Below, one piece after another: positions 33,254-42,524 of a stretch of DNA of 64,000 bases; positions within the stretch are counted from its first letter, which is position 1, and each line of letters begins with the position of its first letter. Source of the stretch: Desulfobacterales bacterium (GTDB lineage: Bacteria; Desulfobacterota; Desulfobacteria; Desulfobacterales; JAEINQ01); NCBI GenBank assembly GCA_016342285.1, contig JAEINQ010000007.1, forward strand, positions 62,001 through 126,000, written 5' to 3'. The notes beneath the pieces were generated by a model, which did no database searches, was not told the DNA's origin, and was given only the letters and a program-made list of their open reading frames with translations. Both the position numbers and the translations under genes were made by a program.

Positions 33254-33561
33254 ACCTCGTTACGCTTTTTATCGGACCGGCCCGCGGATCGGTGAAGAAA
33301 CCTGCACAGGGCGACGGTCCCCAGAAATGCAACCAGTGCGTAGGCGATGGCGACATCCAAAAAGGACGCCTCTCCGGCATGGATGGCATATGCTGCCAAA
33401 AAGGCGACGATCAATACCGAGAAAAGATCCAGTGCGGCCACACGGTCAGCCGCATGGGGCCCCAAAACCAGCCTGATGAAAGCAATCGTCGCGCTGATGA
33501 TCAAGACCACAAGCGCCATCTGACTTGAAAGCTGAACCATGGCCTGGCCGTCCATATTCAT
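33241..33561 (-). CDS. mrpF: Mrp antiporter subunit F
   Basis: This 106-residue, three-helix protein has FIRLVLGPHAADRVAALDLFSV, typical of MrpF/MnhF. It overlaps mrpE at 33558-33561 and mrpG at its 3' end, so translation is coupled. Subunits E, F and G form the small membrane part of the complex. Confidence 0.9.
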   Translation of the reverse strand: MNMDGQAMVQLSSQMALVVLIISATIAFIRLVLGPHAADRVAALDLFSVLIVAFLAAYAIHAGEASFLDVAIAYALVAFLGTVALCRFLHRSAGRSDKKRNEVCKR

Positions 33562-34031
33562 CGCGTCACCTCCAACACCCGCCTTTCCAAACCCTCTTTG
33601 ACGCTTTGTCGAAATCGGTCTGGATCGTCCAGAAACATCACATGAACGTATAGAATGCTTCGATCGTCGGATAGATCGAGACTGAGGGTGCCCGGCGTCA
33701 GGGAAAGCATGTTGGCAAACAAGAGAATCTCCATGTCTGTTTTCACATCCAATGGAACGGCGACGATTCCCGGCCGGCTGATATGTGCTGGCGTGATAAC
33801 ATCCCAGAAAACCTTAATATTGGACAGAACCAACTCCATGAGAAAATGGCAGATCAACCGTACGGTTTTCGGAGCGCGCTGAAAATAGCGGGACGCGCCG
33901 TATAACGGCTGAGTGATCCACAGCGCTATGTATCCGAGGATGAATCCCACCAGCAAACCGGACAGCGTGAAGTCGCCCTGAATGCCCATATACCCGAGTG
34001 CAATGAAGCTATTGAGGAAAAACAGATTCAT
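33558..34031 (-). CDS. mrpE: Mrp antiporter subunit E
   Basis: This 157-residue protein has two N-terminal helices (SFIALGYMGIQGDFTLSGLLVGF), and the soluble end includes MLSLTPGTLSLDLSDDRSILYVHVMF, the usual MrpE motif. It overlaps both mrpD and mrpF by 4 bp. Confidence 0.92.
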   Translation of the reverse strand: MNLFFLNSFIALGYMGIQGDFTLSGLLVGFILGYIALWITQPLYGASRYFQRAPKTVRLICHFLMELVLSNIKVFWDVITPAHISRPGIVAVPLDVKTDMEILLFANMLSLTPGTLSLDLSDDRSILYVHVMFLDDPDRFRQSVKEGLERRVLEVTR

Positions 34032-35527
34032 TGAATTCTCCCCAGGACCGCATCGACGTAGGCTTTCGGATCGAGGAGTTCAACGGCAGCCTGCCGGGCC
34101 ATCTGGTAAAAAAACTCCGGGAAAAGACCGACAAAGACAGTCAGGGCTGTCAGGGCCGCAACAGGCCCAAGCATCCAAAGCGAAAGGCCGCTGTCTGCAA
34201 CATAGGGGTCATCTTCGATCTCCGGTGTTGGCTTCCAGAATGCCTGGTTCCAGATTTTGGTCATTGAATATATGGTCATCAGACCGACCGCTGCTGCGAT
34301 GCCGGCCAAAAAGAATTGACCCGCGTCAATACTGGCCCGAATGAGAATCATTTTTGCCCAGAATCCTGACAACGGCGGGAATCCGGCCAGAGAAAAAGCG
34401 GGGATGAAAAACAGCAAGGCGACGGCGCCGTGCGACCGATACAATCCCCCCATTTTTGCGAGTTCCAATGAACCGTTCCAATGGCGGGCCAGACCGGTGA
34501 TTAAGAACAGATTGGCTTTTACGATGATGTGGTGAAGCAGATAAAACACGGCTCCGGTCAGGGCCAGCGGGGTGAACAGCCCCAGACCGAGAACCATATA
34601 CCCGACCTGACTGATAATATGAAAAGACAAGATACGCCGTACTTCGCTCTGGGCGGCGGCGCCGAGCACCCCCACAACCATTGTCAGTGCCGCGCATACC
34701 AGTACCACTTCCCGAAGACCGCTGTCCTCAAAGGGAAAGATAAGGGTGAAGGTCCGGATCAGTGCATAAACGCCCACTTTTGTCAGCAAGCCGGAAAAAA
34801 TCGCTGAAGTGGCCACCGGAGGGGTATGGTAGGAAGCCGGCAACCAGAAAAACAGAGGAAAGAGCCCGGCCTTGATGCCAAAGGCGGTCAGGAACAAGGC
34901 CGCAACGGCAGCCGCATGACCCGGGTCGGCGATCGTTTTGAGTTTTACATGCAGATGGGCCATGTTCAGGGTGCCGGTCATGGCATAGATCAACCCCAAA
35001 CCCGCCAAAAAGACCAGGGTCGAAAACAGGTTGATGACCACATAGTTGACGCCGCCGGCCAGTTGCGCGCGCGTTCTTCCGAGCACCAGCATGGCAAAAG
35101 ACGCCATCAGCATGACCTCAAACCAGACATAAAGGTTGAACAGGTCACCGGTCAGAAAAGCGCCGCTGATGCCCCCCACAAGAACGTGAAGCAGTGGATA
35201 ATAGCCTCGCCAAAGGCAATCGTCTGTGATCTCAGCACGGGAGTATGCGGCAACGGCGACATAAACGATGCCGGAGATCACCACCATCAACGCACTGAGA
35301 TGATCCGCTGCCAGTGCGATGCCGAACGGTGCCGGCCAGCCTCCCACGTGCAGGACCGCAATACCGAATTGATGGACATGGCACAGCAGCCAGATGCCGG
35401 CGGCCAGATGCACGGCAGCTGTGGCCAGCGCCAATATGCTCTGAAAAATCGGCCGGCGCCGGCCCAGCAGCGAAATGGCGGCCGCGGCAAACGGCACGAT
35501 AATGGGCGTTGCCAGCAATCCGTTCAC
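34028..35527 (-). CDS. mrpD: Mrp antiporter subunit D (NuoM/N-like)
   Basis: The 499-residue, ~14-helix protein is related to the proton-pumping subunits of complex I. Motifs include LFNLYVWFEVMLMASFAMLV (conserved Glu), the lysine in ..FGIKAGLFPLFFWLP and the helix-breaking histidine region AQSEVRRILSFHIISQVGYM. It forms one of the two ion channels of the Mrp complex. Short overlaps on both sides. Confidence 0.95.
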   Translation of the reverse strand: MNGLLATPIIVPFAAAAISLLGRRRPIFQSILALATAAVHLAAGIWLLCHVHQFGIAVLHVGGWPAPFGIALAADHLSALMVVISGIVYVAVAAYSRAEITDDCLWRGYYPLLHVLVGGISGAFLTGDLFNLYVWFEVMLMASFAMLVLGRTRAQLAGGVNYVVINLFSTLVFLAGLGLIYAMTGTLNMAHLHVKLKTIADPGHAAAVAALFLTAFGIKAGLFPLFFWLPASYHTPPVATSAIFSGLLTKVGVYALIRTFTLIFPFEDSGLREVVLVCAALTMVVGVLGAAAQSEVRRILSFHIISQVGYMVLGLGLFTPLALTGAVFYLLHHIIVKANLFLITGLARHWNGSLELAKMGGLYRSHGAVALLFFIPAFSLAGFPPLSGFWAKMILIRASIDAGQFFLAGIAAAVGLMTIYSMTKIWNQAFWKPTPEIEDDPYVADSGLSLWMLGPVAALTALTVFVGLFPEFFYQMARQAAVELLDPKAYVDAVLGRIQ

Positions 35528-35910
35528 GGTTTCGTCCTTTTAACGGCTGACGGACTGTCGGGCGCCGATTCGGCATCGCCCATCATCTCGGTGTCCACGG
35601 TACCCAGTTTCTCGTAGGTGCGATAAAAAAGTATAAAAACAAAAACCAGCAGGGCAAAACCGATCACGATGGCGGTCAGAATCAATGCCTGGGGCAGACT
35701 GTTGGCCATGGCGATGCTCGGAGTCGCTCCGCCTTGGGAAAGCAGCGGCGGGCGGGAGGTGCTCAGACGGCCGGCGGCAAAAATTAGCAGGTTGACGGCA
35801 TTGCTGGCCAGAACGAGTCCGAAAATAAATCGAACCAGATGTCTGCCAAGCATCAGAAACACGCTGCCTGCCACCATCGTGCCGGTCAACAGCGCCAAAA
35901 CGATCTCCAT
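35524..35910 (-). CDS. mrpC: Mrp antiporter subunit C (NuoK-like)
   Basis: This 128-residue protein of three helices is NuoK-like, with FIFGLVLASNAVNLLIFAAG and the following QALILTAIVIGFALLVFVF. I chose ATG 35910, one base after the mrpB stop, with a GGAGGAAGG ribosome site inside mrpB. Confidence 0.92.
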   Translation of the reverse strand: MEIVLALLTGTMVAGSVFLMLGRHLVRFIFGLVLASNAVNLLIFAAGRLSTSRPPLLSQGGATPSIAMANSLPQALILTAIVIGFALLVFVFILFYRTYEKLGTVDTEMMGDAESAPDSPSAVKRTKP

Positions 35911-35911
35911 T

Positions 35912-36325
35912 TCAACCTTCCTCCAGGTGGAGCACAAGGGTCAACACGCTGCCCAGAACGACAAAAAATACACCGACATCGAAAATCAAAGGGGTTCCTA
36001 TTACCGGAGTGCCTCCGGCCGATGATGCCGGCCACCACAGACCGGTCAGAAACGCTCGCCCGTCCACGACGGCCAGCAAGCCGGAAACGATGGCCAGCAG
36101 CAGCCCCAGGGCCACAAGATTGACCGGATCGATGCGGATCGCCTGCCGCACCGGTCCTGTTCCCTCGGTGATGGCAAACAGAGAAAAACCCGTTGCGGCG
36201 ACCAGGGCGGCGGAAAAGCCGCCACCGGGGGCGTTATGACCGCGAAAAAGCAGATACGCGGAAAAAACGAGCATCAGCCCGACCAGCATTCGTGTGGCAA
36301 TGCGAAGGATGAATGATACCATCAT
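35912..36325 (-). CDS. mrpB: Mrp antiporter subunit B
   Basis: This 137-residue protein has four hydrophobic helices and the MrpB motif YLLFRGHNAPGGGFSAALV; GTPLIFDVGVFFVVLGSVLT ends it. It is coupled by overlap to mrpA and adjacent to mrpC. Confidence 0.93.
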   Translation of the reverse strand: MMVSFILRIATRMLVGLMLVFSAYLLFRGHNAPGGGFSAALVAATGFSLFAITEGTGPVRQAIRIDPVNLVALGLLLAIVSGLLAVVDGRAFLTGLWWPASSAGGTPVIGTPLIFDVGVFFVVLGSVLTLVLHLEEG

Positions 36326-38583
36326 TGCGCCCGCGTCTTTCGTTTGGCAATCAGGGAGAAACCCGCCAGCCCGGCCGTGGCCACGACCACGATTTCCCCA
36401 AGGGTGTCCAGGCTGCGAAAATCCACCAGAATGACATTGACCACATTGCGCCCATGGGCGAGGACATAGCTGTTGCGTTCGAAAAAATCGGTCAGACTCC
36501 GATCAATGGGGCCGGTGGTCACCGCCATGGTCAGCCCGGCCATCAGGATTCCGGTGCTGACCGCCACAAGGAGGTCAAACCACCGCCCTCTCGGTGCCGC
36601 AACGGTTGGCAGGGGTTGGAATGCCGGCAGACGGAGCAGGATGATGGAAACGATGATCAGGGTCAGGGTTTCCACGAGCAGTTGGGTCAGGGCCAGGTCC
36701 GGTGCGCCGTAGACGAGAAAGATCAGCGCCGCCCCTGAGCCGACGACGCCCAAAGCGCAAACGGCCAGCACCCGGGAACGGGCGGTCACCACAACCCCAA
36801 CGGCAGCGGCGATGAGGGCCACCAGCAGCCACTGGGACAGCGGCAGGGACCTCAGGGGCATGGGGATGGGAAAGCCGGTGGTGGCGTTCCACGCCCACAG
36901 GCCGGCAGATGTCAGCGTACATATGGAAATAATCGTCAGCAGGTACCGGTGCAACGAGCCGTTCTGGACGACCCGTGTCACCATCTCAGCGGTTTTCGCC
37001 GTGGCTGCCATCACCGAATCAAACACTTTTTGACCGCTGACGGGCATCTGTCTGCCGAGGGAGGCGATCCATTGCCGCAGCGGCCGCCGAACCAGATAGA
37101 CGCCGGTGCCCAGTCCCAGGGTCACCATACTCAGGAGCAACGCTTCGTTAAATCCGTGGAAGAGGTTCAGCTGAACGCTTTCCATTGTCGGATGAAATGC
37201 GGAGACGGCCGGTTGTATCAAGTGACGTCCGACCCAATCGGGAATGATTCCAAAAACCAGGCACATCGATCCGATGACTGCCGGTCCCAGCCACATCCCG
37301 ACAGGCGCCTCATGGGGTGGTTTCGGCGTCGATCGCGGTTGTCCCAAGAACGGTCGGATGGCAATGATGCCGGCAACGGCGGTCATCAGTGCATTGGACA
37401 GCAACGCAGCCGTGGTGGCAAAGGCCGGAAACATCTCCTCGGTCAATACGCCTTTGTACATGATCTCCTTGCCGATAAAGCCCAGAAACAAAGGAAAACC
37501 CGCCATGGACAGCGCCGCGGTGGCCACACCGAACGCCGTCGCGGGCATGGTCCGTATCAGCCCCCCGATCTGCGCCACATCCCGGGTTCCGGTTTCGTGG
37601 TCGATGATGCCAACGGCGAGAAACAAGGCCGATTTGTAGAGGGAATGAACCAGCACAAAGGTGGCCGCGGCCGTCAGCGTCGCTGATGTTTGCCCTCCCA
37701 GCAACATGGTGAGAATGCCCAGGGCCATGATGGTGGTGTAGGCCAGCATGCGCTTGAGATCTGACTGACCCACGGAGAGAAAGGCGCCCCAAAGCGCCGT
37801 TGTGCCACCGACCAATACGAGCGTTGCCATCCAGCCGGGTGTGCCCCCGAGAATCGGGTGGAAGCGGGCCAGCAGATAGATGCCCGCTTTGACCATGGTT
37901 GCCGAATGCAAAAACGCACTGACCGGTGTGGGGGCTGTCATGGCATTGGGCAGCCAGAAATGAAACGGAAACTGTGCGGACTTGGTGAAGGCCCCGATCA
38001 AAACGGTGACAAGAATGATCGGGTAAAGGGCGTGTCCCTGAATGGCCCCGGCAGCCTCGGAAAGGGCCGAGATGCGGTAGGTTCCCGTAACGCTGCCGAG
38101 CATCAAAAATCCGATCAGAAGCACCAACCCCCCGGCGCCTGTCACCAGCAGTGCCTGGCGGGCGTTGTTTCGAGCGGTTTTGTTTTCGTTTTCAAAACCG
38201 ATGAGCAGATAGGAAAAAACGGTTGTCAGCTCCCAGAATACGAACAGAGTGATGAGATTGTCGCTGAACACCAGACCCAACATTGACAGCAGGAATAAAT
38301 GAAGGAAGGTGAAGAAACGAAAATAATGCCGGTGGCCATGGAGATAGTCGGTGGCAAAGAGCACCACGAAGACACCAATGCCGCTGACGATCAGGCCGAA
38401 AAGAACGCTCAGTCCGTCGATGGCGAAATCGGCGTTAACGCCCATGGAAGGGACCCATGCCCACGACAGAGAGACGGCGTTTCCGGCGACCATGGCCGGT
38501 ACCTGGGCGCACAAAGCGGCAAACAGGATCAGGGGCAGGAGCGCGGTAAGCCTGGCGCCAACGTTGGTGTTCAGTCGCTGCAT
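36322..38583 (-). CDS. mrpA: Mrp antiporter subunit A (NuoL-like)
   Basis: This protein of about 753 residues combines a NuoL-like antiporter core (LITLFVFWELTTVFSYLLIG, FPFHFWLPNAMTAPTPVSAF, QSDLKRMLAYTTIMALG) with a C-terminal MnhB/MbhD-like extension (LVYGAPDLALTQLLVETLTL). This is the large subunit that carries proton or sodium transfer. The start is ATG 38583 or GTG 38592; it is only a few bases after the universal stress protein gene, so the operon begins with usp. Confidence 0.93.
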   Translation of the reverse strand: MQRLNTNVGARLTALLPLILFAALCAQVPAMVAGNAVSLSWAWVPSMGVNADFAIDGLSVLFGLIVSGIGVFVVLFATDYLHGHRHYFRFFTFLHLFLLSMLGLVFSDNLITLFVFWELTTVFSYLLIGFENENKTARNNARQALLVTGAGGLVLLIGFLMLGSVTGTYRISALSEAAGAIQGHALYPIILVTVLIGAFTKSAQFPFHFWLPNAMTAPTPVSAFLHSATMVKAGIYLLARFHPILGGTPGWMATLVLVGGTTALWGAFLSVGQSDLKRMLAYTTIMALGILTMLLGGQTSATLTAAATFVLVHSLYKSALFLAVGIIDHETGTRDVAQIGGLIRTMPATAFGVATAALSMAGFPLFLGFIGKEIMYKGVLTEEMFPAFATTAALLSNALMTAVAGIIAIRPFLGQPRSTPKPPHEAPVGMWLGPAVIGSMCLVFGIIPDWVGRHLIQPAVSAFHPTMESVQLNLFHGFNEALLLSMVTLGLGTGVYLVRRPLRQWIASLGRQMPVSGQKVFDSVMAATAKTAEMVTRVVQNGSLHRYLLTIISICTLTSAGLWAWNATTGFPIPMPLRSLPLSQWLLVALIAAAVGVVVTARSRVLAVCALGVVGSGAALIFLVYGAPDLALTQLLVETLTLIIVSIILLRLPAFQPLPTVAAPRGRWFDLLVAVSTGILMAGLTMAVTTGPIDRSLTDFFERNSYVLAHGRNVVNVILVDFRSLDTLGEIVVVATAGLAGFSLIAKRKTRAQ

Positions 38584-38598
38584 ATTACCCACACGATA

Positions 38599-39426
38599 TC
38601 ACTGGGATAGAAACAGGGGGCGGTCGGCATTTTCGATGGTGGTGAGCACGGTATCGCCCAAAAACTGGCGAAGCATCAGCTTTCGGCTGCCGTTGCCCAT
38701 CACAATGATATCCGCCCCGGATGATTGCGCTTGTGCGAGCACGCCCGTTTTGGCATCTCCCTCAACCATTAGGGTATCGGTTTCATGCCCGTGGGCACGG
38801 CAGTATCGGGCCGCGTCCTGTAATAGAGCCTCTCCTTTGCCGATGTCCTTGGAAAAATGGGCCAACGTGATCCGTAGATCCGGCCACAACCGCATTTGAA
38901 TGAAGCGCCGCATGGCCTTGGCCGACTCCATGGATCCGCTGTAGGCAATCAGCGCCTTGCGCACCTCACGATACTGGGGCGACACCGCCAGAATCGGCCG
39001 TACGCCTTGGGATACCAGTCGGACCAGGGCGTCCTTGGGCTCGAGTGTAATGCCGCAATCAAACAGGCTTTTTACGCCGAAGAGAGTCAGGTCATGGTAT
39101 CGCACATGGGAAATCATTTGATCGAAAGGGTCACCGGTCTCTTGAATTGTCGAATAGGTCAAGCCTGCATCGGAGCAGGCTTTTTCAAAATAAGCGACGG
39201 ATTCCGCCACACACCCCCGCGTCACGTCGATCCGATTTTGGACCAGTTTATTGGCATAGGCAGCGCCGCCAAGCGGCACGGGACCGACTTTTTGGAGTCG
39301 ATTCATGTCGAGAATCGTCACGCCGGTCACGATCGCTTCATGTATTTGCGCCAGTTCAACGGCCCGTTTTACGGCCACCGCCGTATAGGGGGTGCCTCCG
39401 AGGCCGACAAGTATGCGTTTGATCAT
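38599..39426 (-). CDS. Universal stress protein (tandem UspA domains)
   Basis: The 275-residue protein holds two UspA folds. The second keeps the nucleotide-binding pattern G-x2-G-x9-G-S/T (MGNGSRKLMLRQFLGDT). The first begins RILVGLGGTPYTAVAVKRAVELA and lacks a full loop. It is the first gene of the mrpABCDEFG operon, so it probably tunes ion homeostasis in response to nucleotide or stress state. That role is inferred from position. Confidence 0.88.
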   Translation of the reverse strand: MIKRILVGLGGTPYTAVAVKRAVELAQIHEAIVTGVTILDMNRLQKVGPVPLGGAAYANKLVQNRIDVTRGCVAESVAYFEKACSDAGLTYSTIQETGDPFDQMISHVRYHDLTLFGVKSLFDCGITLEPKDALVRLVSQGVRPILAVSPQYREVRKALIAYSGSMESAKAMRRFIQMRLWPDLRITLAHFSKDIGKGEALLQDAARYCRAHGHETDTLMVEGDAKTGVLAQAQSSGADIIVMGNGSRKLMLRQFLGDTVLTTIENADRPLFLSQ

Positions 39427-39588
39427 GGCTGGTCCTTCTTTCCCGGCCGGATCAGATCTCCTTTCTCCCTGAATTGTCCTGCCGGCGGTCTGGGTGTTTG
39501 GGCTCCTTGGATCCGCTCAAAACCAGGATCTTTGGCAAACATTCATCCAGCGAAAATCAGGCCGAAAGTCATGGGTGATGACGCGCCG

Positions 39589-40041
39589 CTATTTTTCGGC
39601 GTGGTTTTCTTCCGCCTGGGGACAGGCCTCTGCCAAGCTTACCCGAATTTTGCGCTTCAAAATAAAGTATGCGCCTGCGATTGCGATAATCAGGGCGGCA
39701 ATGCCGATAATAACGACGCTGTCATAGGCCTTTAAGTCCAAAATGATCACTTTTCGTGCAATGGCAATGAGGGCGACCTCCAGGACAATTTCCGAATGTA
39801 CGACCTTATCTTCTAAATAGGCCTTGATGGTCTCCAGCAGTTCAATGCCAATGAGAATCAGTAGAAAAAAACCGAAAATGTCCAACAGTTCTTCGATTTC
39901 CAGAAGGAACATCGGTGGGCTGATAATATCGACTAAAATCAGGTAACCCAGCTCGATGGTGGCAAGAAAGATTATCAGGGCCATCATGAAAATGAGCGAC
40001 CGGACAACTGCTTGTTCAAAACCGCGCAGCCATTTTAACAT
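39589..40041 (-). CDS. PsiE-like integral membrane protein
   Basis: This ~150-residue protein has four helices (SLIFMMALIIFLATIELGYL, FGFFLLILIGIELLETIKAYL, VALIAIARKVIIL, VVIIGIAALIIAIAGAYF) and resembles the phosphate-starvation-inducible PsiE family, especially ELLETIKAYLEDKVVH. I chose ATG 40041 behind GGGG; the frame extends to 40173 with unlike sequence. Function of the family is unclear. Confidence 0.75.
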   Translation of the reverse strand: MLKWLRGFEQAVVRSLIFMMALIIFLATIELGYLILVDIISPPMFLLEIEELLDIFGFFLLILIGIELLETIKAYLEDKVVHSEIVLEVALIAIARKVIILDLKAYDSVVIIGIAALIIAIAGAYFILKRKIRVSLAEACPQAEENHAEK

Positions 40042-40252
40042 CTTCGACCCCAAATTTATGGTGATATGGAATTGATTTTCCCGGCCGGCATGTCCCTTGC
40101 TGCCGGTATGTGCCTTTCCCGAACGCAATGCCCAAGATGCCGTGCCGATCATTAATAGCGTAAGAATAATCAAATGCTTATCGGTTCTATAGGGCCGGTG
40201 TCAAGCCAGAAAATCATGCAAAAACGAGCTTGATCGTTAAAGAAACATCCCG

Positions 40253-40302
40253 ATAGGTTTACCCTATCATTAATCCCATGGTTTGCCGTTATTGCATTTG
40301 CC
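40253..40302 (+). promoter_or_regulatory. 50-nt upstream module, copy B
   Basis: ATAGGTTTACCCTATCATT, then 21 unlike bases, then TTGCATTTGCC. The same blocks with the same spacing as 31976-32025. It ends 82 bp before the start of the 61-aa protein. Confidence 0.55.
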
Positions 40303-40384
40303 GCCAGCGTGCTGACATTAGAGCCTAACACGCTGCAAGGTCTGTGTGGCCGGAATCTTTAAATCATACATACAGGTGAAGACC

Positions 40385-40570
40385 ATGGCCAATAATAAAA
40401 AAAATGACGTCTGGGTGCGGGTTCATGACAATGTCGGCAATGCCTTTATCTGTCCGATCGACGGGTTGAAAGACCCCGGGTTGGCGACGGAAGAGGAACT
40501 TGGAAATTGTGTGGACAATGGCGTAGCCGGTCGCTACGCCGGTAACATCAACATTTCCGAATCGTTCTAG
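40385..40570 (+). CDS. Small soluble protein, 61 aa, unknown
   Basis: I do not recognise it. The protein begins MANNKKNDVWVRVHDNVGNA and includes FICPIDGLKDPGLATEEEL and a single Cys pair (FICP, GNCVDN). ATG 40385 has AGGTGAAG upstream. It has normal codon use and shares an upstream module with the 29-aa gene at 32149. Confidence 0.6.
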   Translation: MANNKKNDVWVRVHDNVGNAFICPIDGLKDPGLATEEELGNCVDNGVAGRYAGNINISESF

Positions 40571-40673
40571 ATTTATGATTCGGGTTTAACGCTGTTTCCG
40601 GAGTGCCTCCCCGCGGGTTTTGCCTCGCGGGCGGTTTTGGCACTGGGTGACGCATACAGTTTCGGCGGTGGCA

Positions 40674-41579
40674 ATGATACGTCTCGGGTTATGCTGCATA
40701 TTCAACGAGGAGCCGATCCGGTTCCGGCGTACCACGGCTGCCTATTTGAAACGGCAAGCCCCGGCCGCCCGGCTGGACCGCCTGGCTGAGATCGCCGCCG
40801 CCAATGCCGCGGCCCTGAAGGCCTCGCTCGTCTATTGCCGGGACAACGGTATCGGCGCCTTTCGCATCAACAGCCAGATTCTTCCAGTGAAAACCCATCC
40901 TGAGGTCGGGTATTCGCTCTCCGACCTGCCCGGGAGCGCGCGGATCATCGACGCTTTTAAATCCTGCGGCCGCTTCGGCCGCAGGCATGATATCCGAACG
41001 AGCTTTCACCCGGACCAGTTTATTGTCCTCTCTTCTCCCCAAAAGGACCTGGTCGACCGCTCGACAGCGGATCTGGCCTACCAGGCCGAGGTGGCCGAGT
41101 GGGTCAATGCCGATGTGATTAACATTCATGCCGGCGGGGCCTACGGCGACAAAACAGGGGCGTTGATCCGGCTGGAGGCGGTGATCGAAACGCTGCCAGC
41201 GTCGATCCGAACCCGGCTGACCCTTGAAAACGATGACCGATCTTACACCCCGCGGGATCTGTTGCCCCTGTGCGAGCGCATGGGGATTCCGTTCGTATAC
41301 GATGTGCACCATCACCGCTGCCTGCCGGACGGTTTGACTGAGTCGGCGGTGACCCGACGGGCCATGGGCACCTGGAACCGCGAGCCCCTGTTCCACCTGT
41401 CCAGCCCGGCCGAAGGATGGGCCGGGCCCAAACCGAACCGGCACCATGACTTTATCGATCCGGCCGACCTGCCGGCTGCCTGGCTGGACCTGGACCTGGA
41501 CCTGACCGTCGACGTCGAAGCCAAGGCCAAAGAGACGGCGATCGCCCGGCTGCGGCAACACCTGCGCGCCCAAGGGTAA
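40674..41579 (+). CDS. uvsE: UV DNA damage endonuclease
   Basis: This 301-residue TIM-barrel enzyme of the UvsE/UVDE family cuts 5' to UV photoproducts and starts an alternative excision repair. Motifs are RLGLCCIF at the start, HPDQFIVLSSP, INIHAGGAYGDK, LENDDRSYTPRDLLPLC, YDVHHHRCL and the final HHDFIDPADLP, providing metal-binding His, Asp and Glu. I chose ATG 40674 with GGCGGTGG upstream. It stands alone. Confidence 0.93.
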   Translation: MIRLGLCCIFNEEPIRFRRTTAAYLKRQAPAARLDRLAEIAAANAAALKASLVYCRDNGIGAFRINSQILPVKTHPEVGYSLSDLPGSARIIDAFKSCGRFGRRHDIRTSFHPDQFIVLSSPQKDLVDRSTADLAYQAEVAEWVNADVINIHAGGAYGDKTGALIRLEAVIETLPASIRTRLTLENDDRSYTPRDLLPLCERMGIPFVYDVHHHRCLPDGLTESAVTRRAMGTWNREPLFHLSSPAEGWAGPKPNRHHDFIDPADLPAAWLDLDLDLTVDVEAKAKETAIARLRQHLRAQG

Positions 41580-41726
41580 ATGCCACGGGTCGTGAATCCC
41601 GAAATATTCAACGCTTGCCGTGTAAGGTTTTGTGGGGCTGCCCGACAGAGTAATCAAATAGCGCAGGTCATCACTGACCGAACGCGACACAACGAGAGAA
41701 AACATGAAATATAAATGGAGGATACC

Positions 41727-41885
41727 ATGAAAAATACACTGAAGAAAGTTGCCTACGTCCTGTCCGTTGCCGCCCTGATCACCGTTGGAGCCGCCAATGT
41801 CTATGCCGGGGATTCCAGCAATATGAAGGGCAACACCGCTTACGACGCCTGGCAGGAGCTCAGTACCACCAATAGCAATCGCTAA
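41727..41885 (+). CDS. Small exported protein, 52 aa
   Basis: The frame begins MKNTLKKVAYVLSVAALITV, with cleavage near NVYA-GD, leaving a ~27-residue mature peptide rich in S, N, T and D. ATG 41727 has a strong GGAGG ribosome site. It is followed by a clear terminator (41916-41946). Function unknown; it could be a periplasmic or secreted peptide. Confidence 0.75.
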   Translation: MKNTLKKVAYVLSVAALITVGAANVYAGDSSNMKGNTAYDAWQELSTTNSNR

Positions 41886-42524
41886 AGGGAAGCCTTTTAG
41901 CTTAAATCAACAAGGGGGCCCGCTGAAAAGCGGGCCCTTTTTTTCTTTTCCCGATACCCCTTTCACTCTGGCATGAAGCCACCACTTCTAGGGGTGGACC
42001 CGGAAAGGTTCTACCGTTCCGGCGAGAAAAGTTTTACGTGAATTTCCAATTTCCAATATTCAATGTCCAACGCTCAAGTGCGGAATCGCTTCGCTCTGCC
42101 AATCTTAAAAGGCTAAGAAGGCAGAATACCTTCGAATGAGGAAAAAAAGCATCGCTCGGACCACGAATAGACAGGCCTCCAGAATCGTGATGCGGCCGAG
42201 CATGATGGCAACCACAAGTTTTTTTCCGGGTGATTCTTCGGGGCCGCTGTTTCCTGTTTCAGCAGCTGCCTCTGACTTAAAAAGACGGTTTATTGATTAT
42301 ACCAAACCCCTGTGAGCGCTTACGGTGGATTTGGGGGCCTGTTGCCGTCTTGACACACGGGCCGTTATCGGTCATATGAATTTTAGTCACCGGTTTATGC
42401 GGCAACTTCAAGGTAGCGAATCGGGTTTGTTTCATTTCCATAATCCCGCTCCCCAAAAGGGAACGCTTTTGACCTGTACACGTCCAAAGGGTAGGGATAA
42501 ATCCCGTACACCGAGGGATGGGGC
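41886..42524. other. Intergenic region before the sigma-sensor gene
   Basis: Beyond the terminator at 41916-41946, about 580 bp have no supported gene. TTTCCAATTTCCAATATTCAATG near 42050 is a minor direct repeat. The sigma-sensor gene promoter must lie at its end; TTGACC (42471-42476) with TAGGGA 17 bases on is a weak candidate. Confidence 0.45.
41916..41946 (+). terminator. Terminator of the small exported protein gene
   Basis: GGGCCCGCT / AGCGGGCCC perfect stem, loop GAAA, then T7 before CTTTTC. Confidence 0.9.

Noticed and set aside
40571-40620. Stop read-through after the 61-aa gene as a further selenoprotein
   Set aside because: The stop is TAG and no coding-like sequence or hairpin follows.
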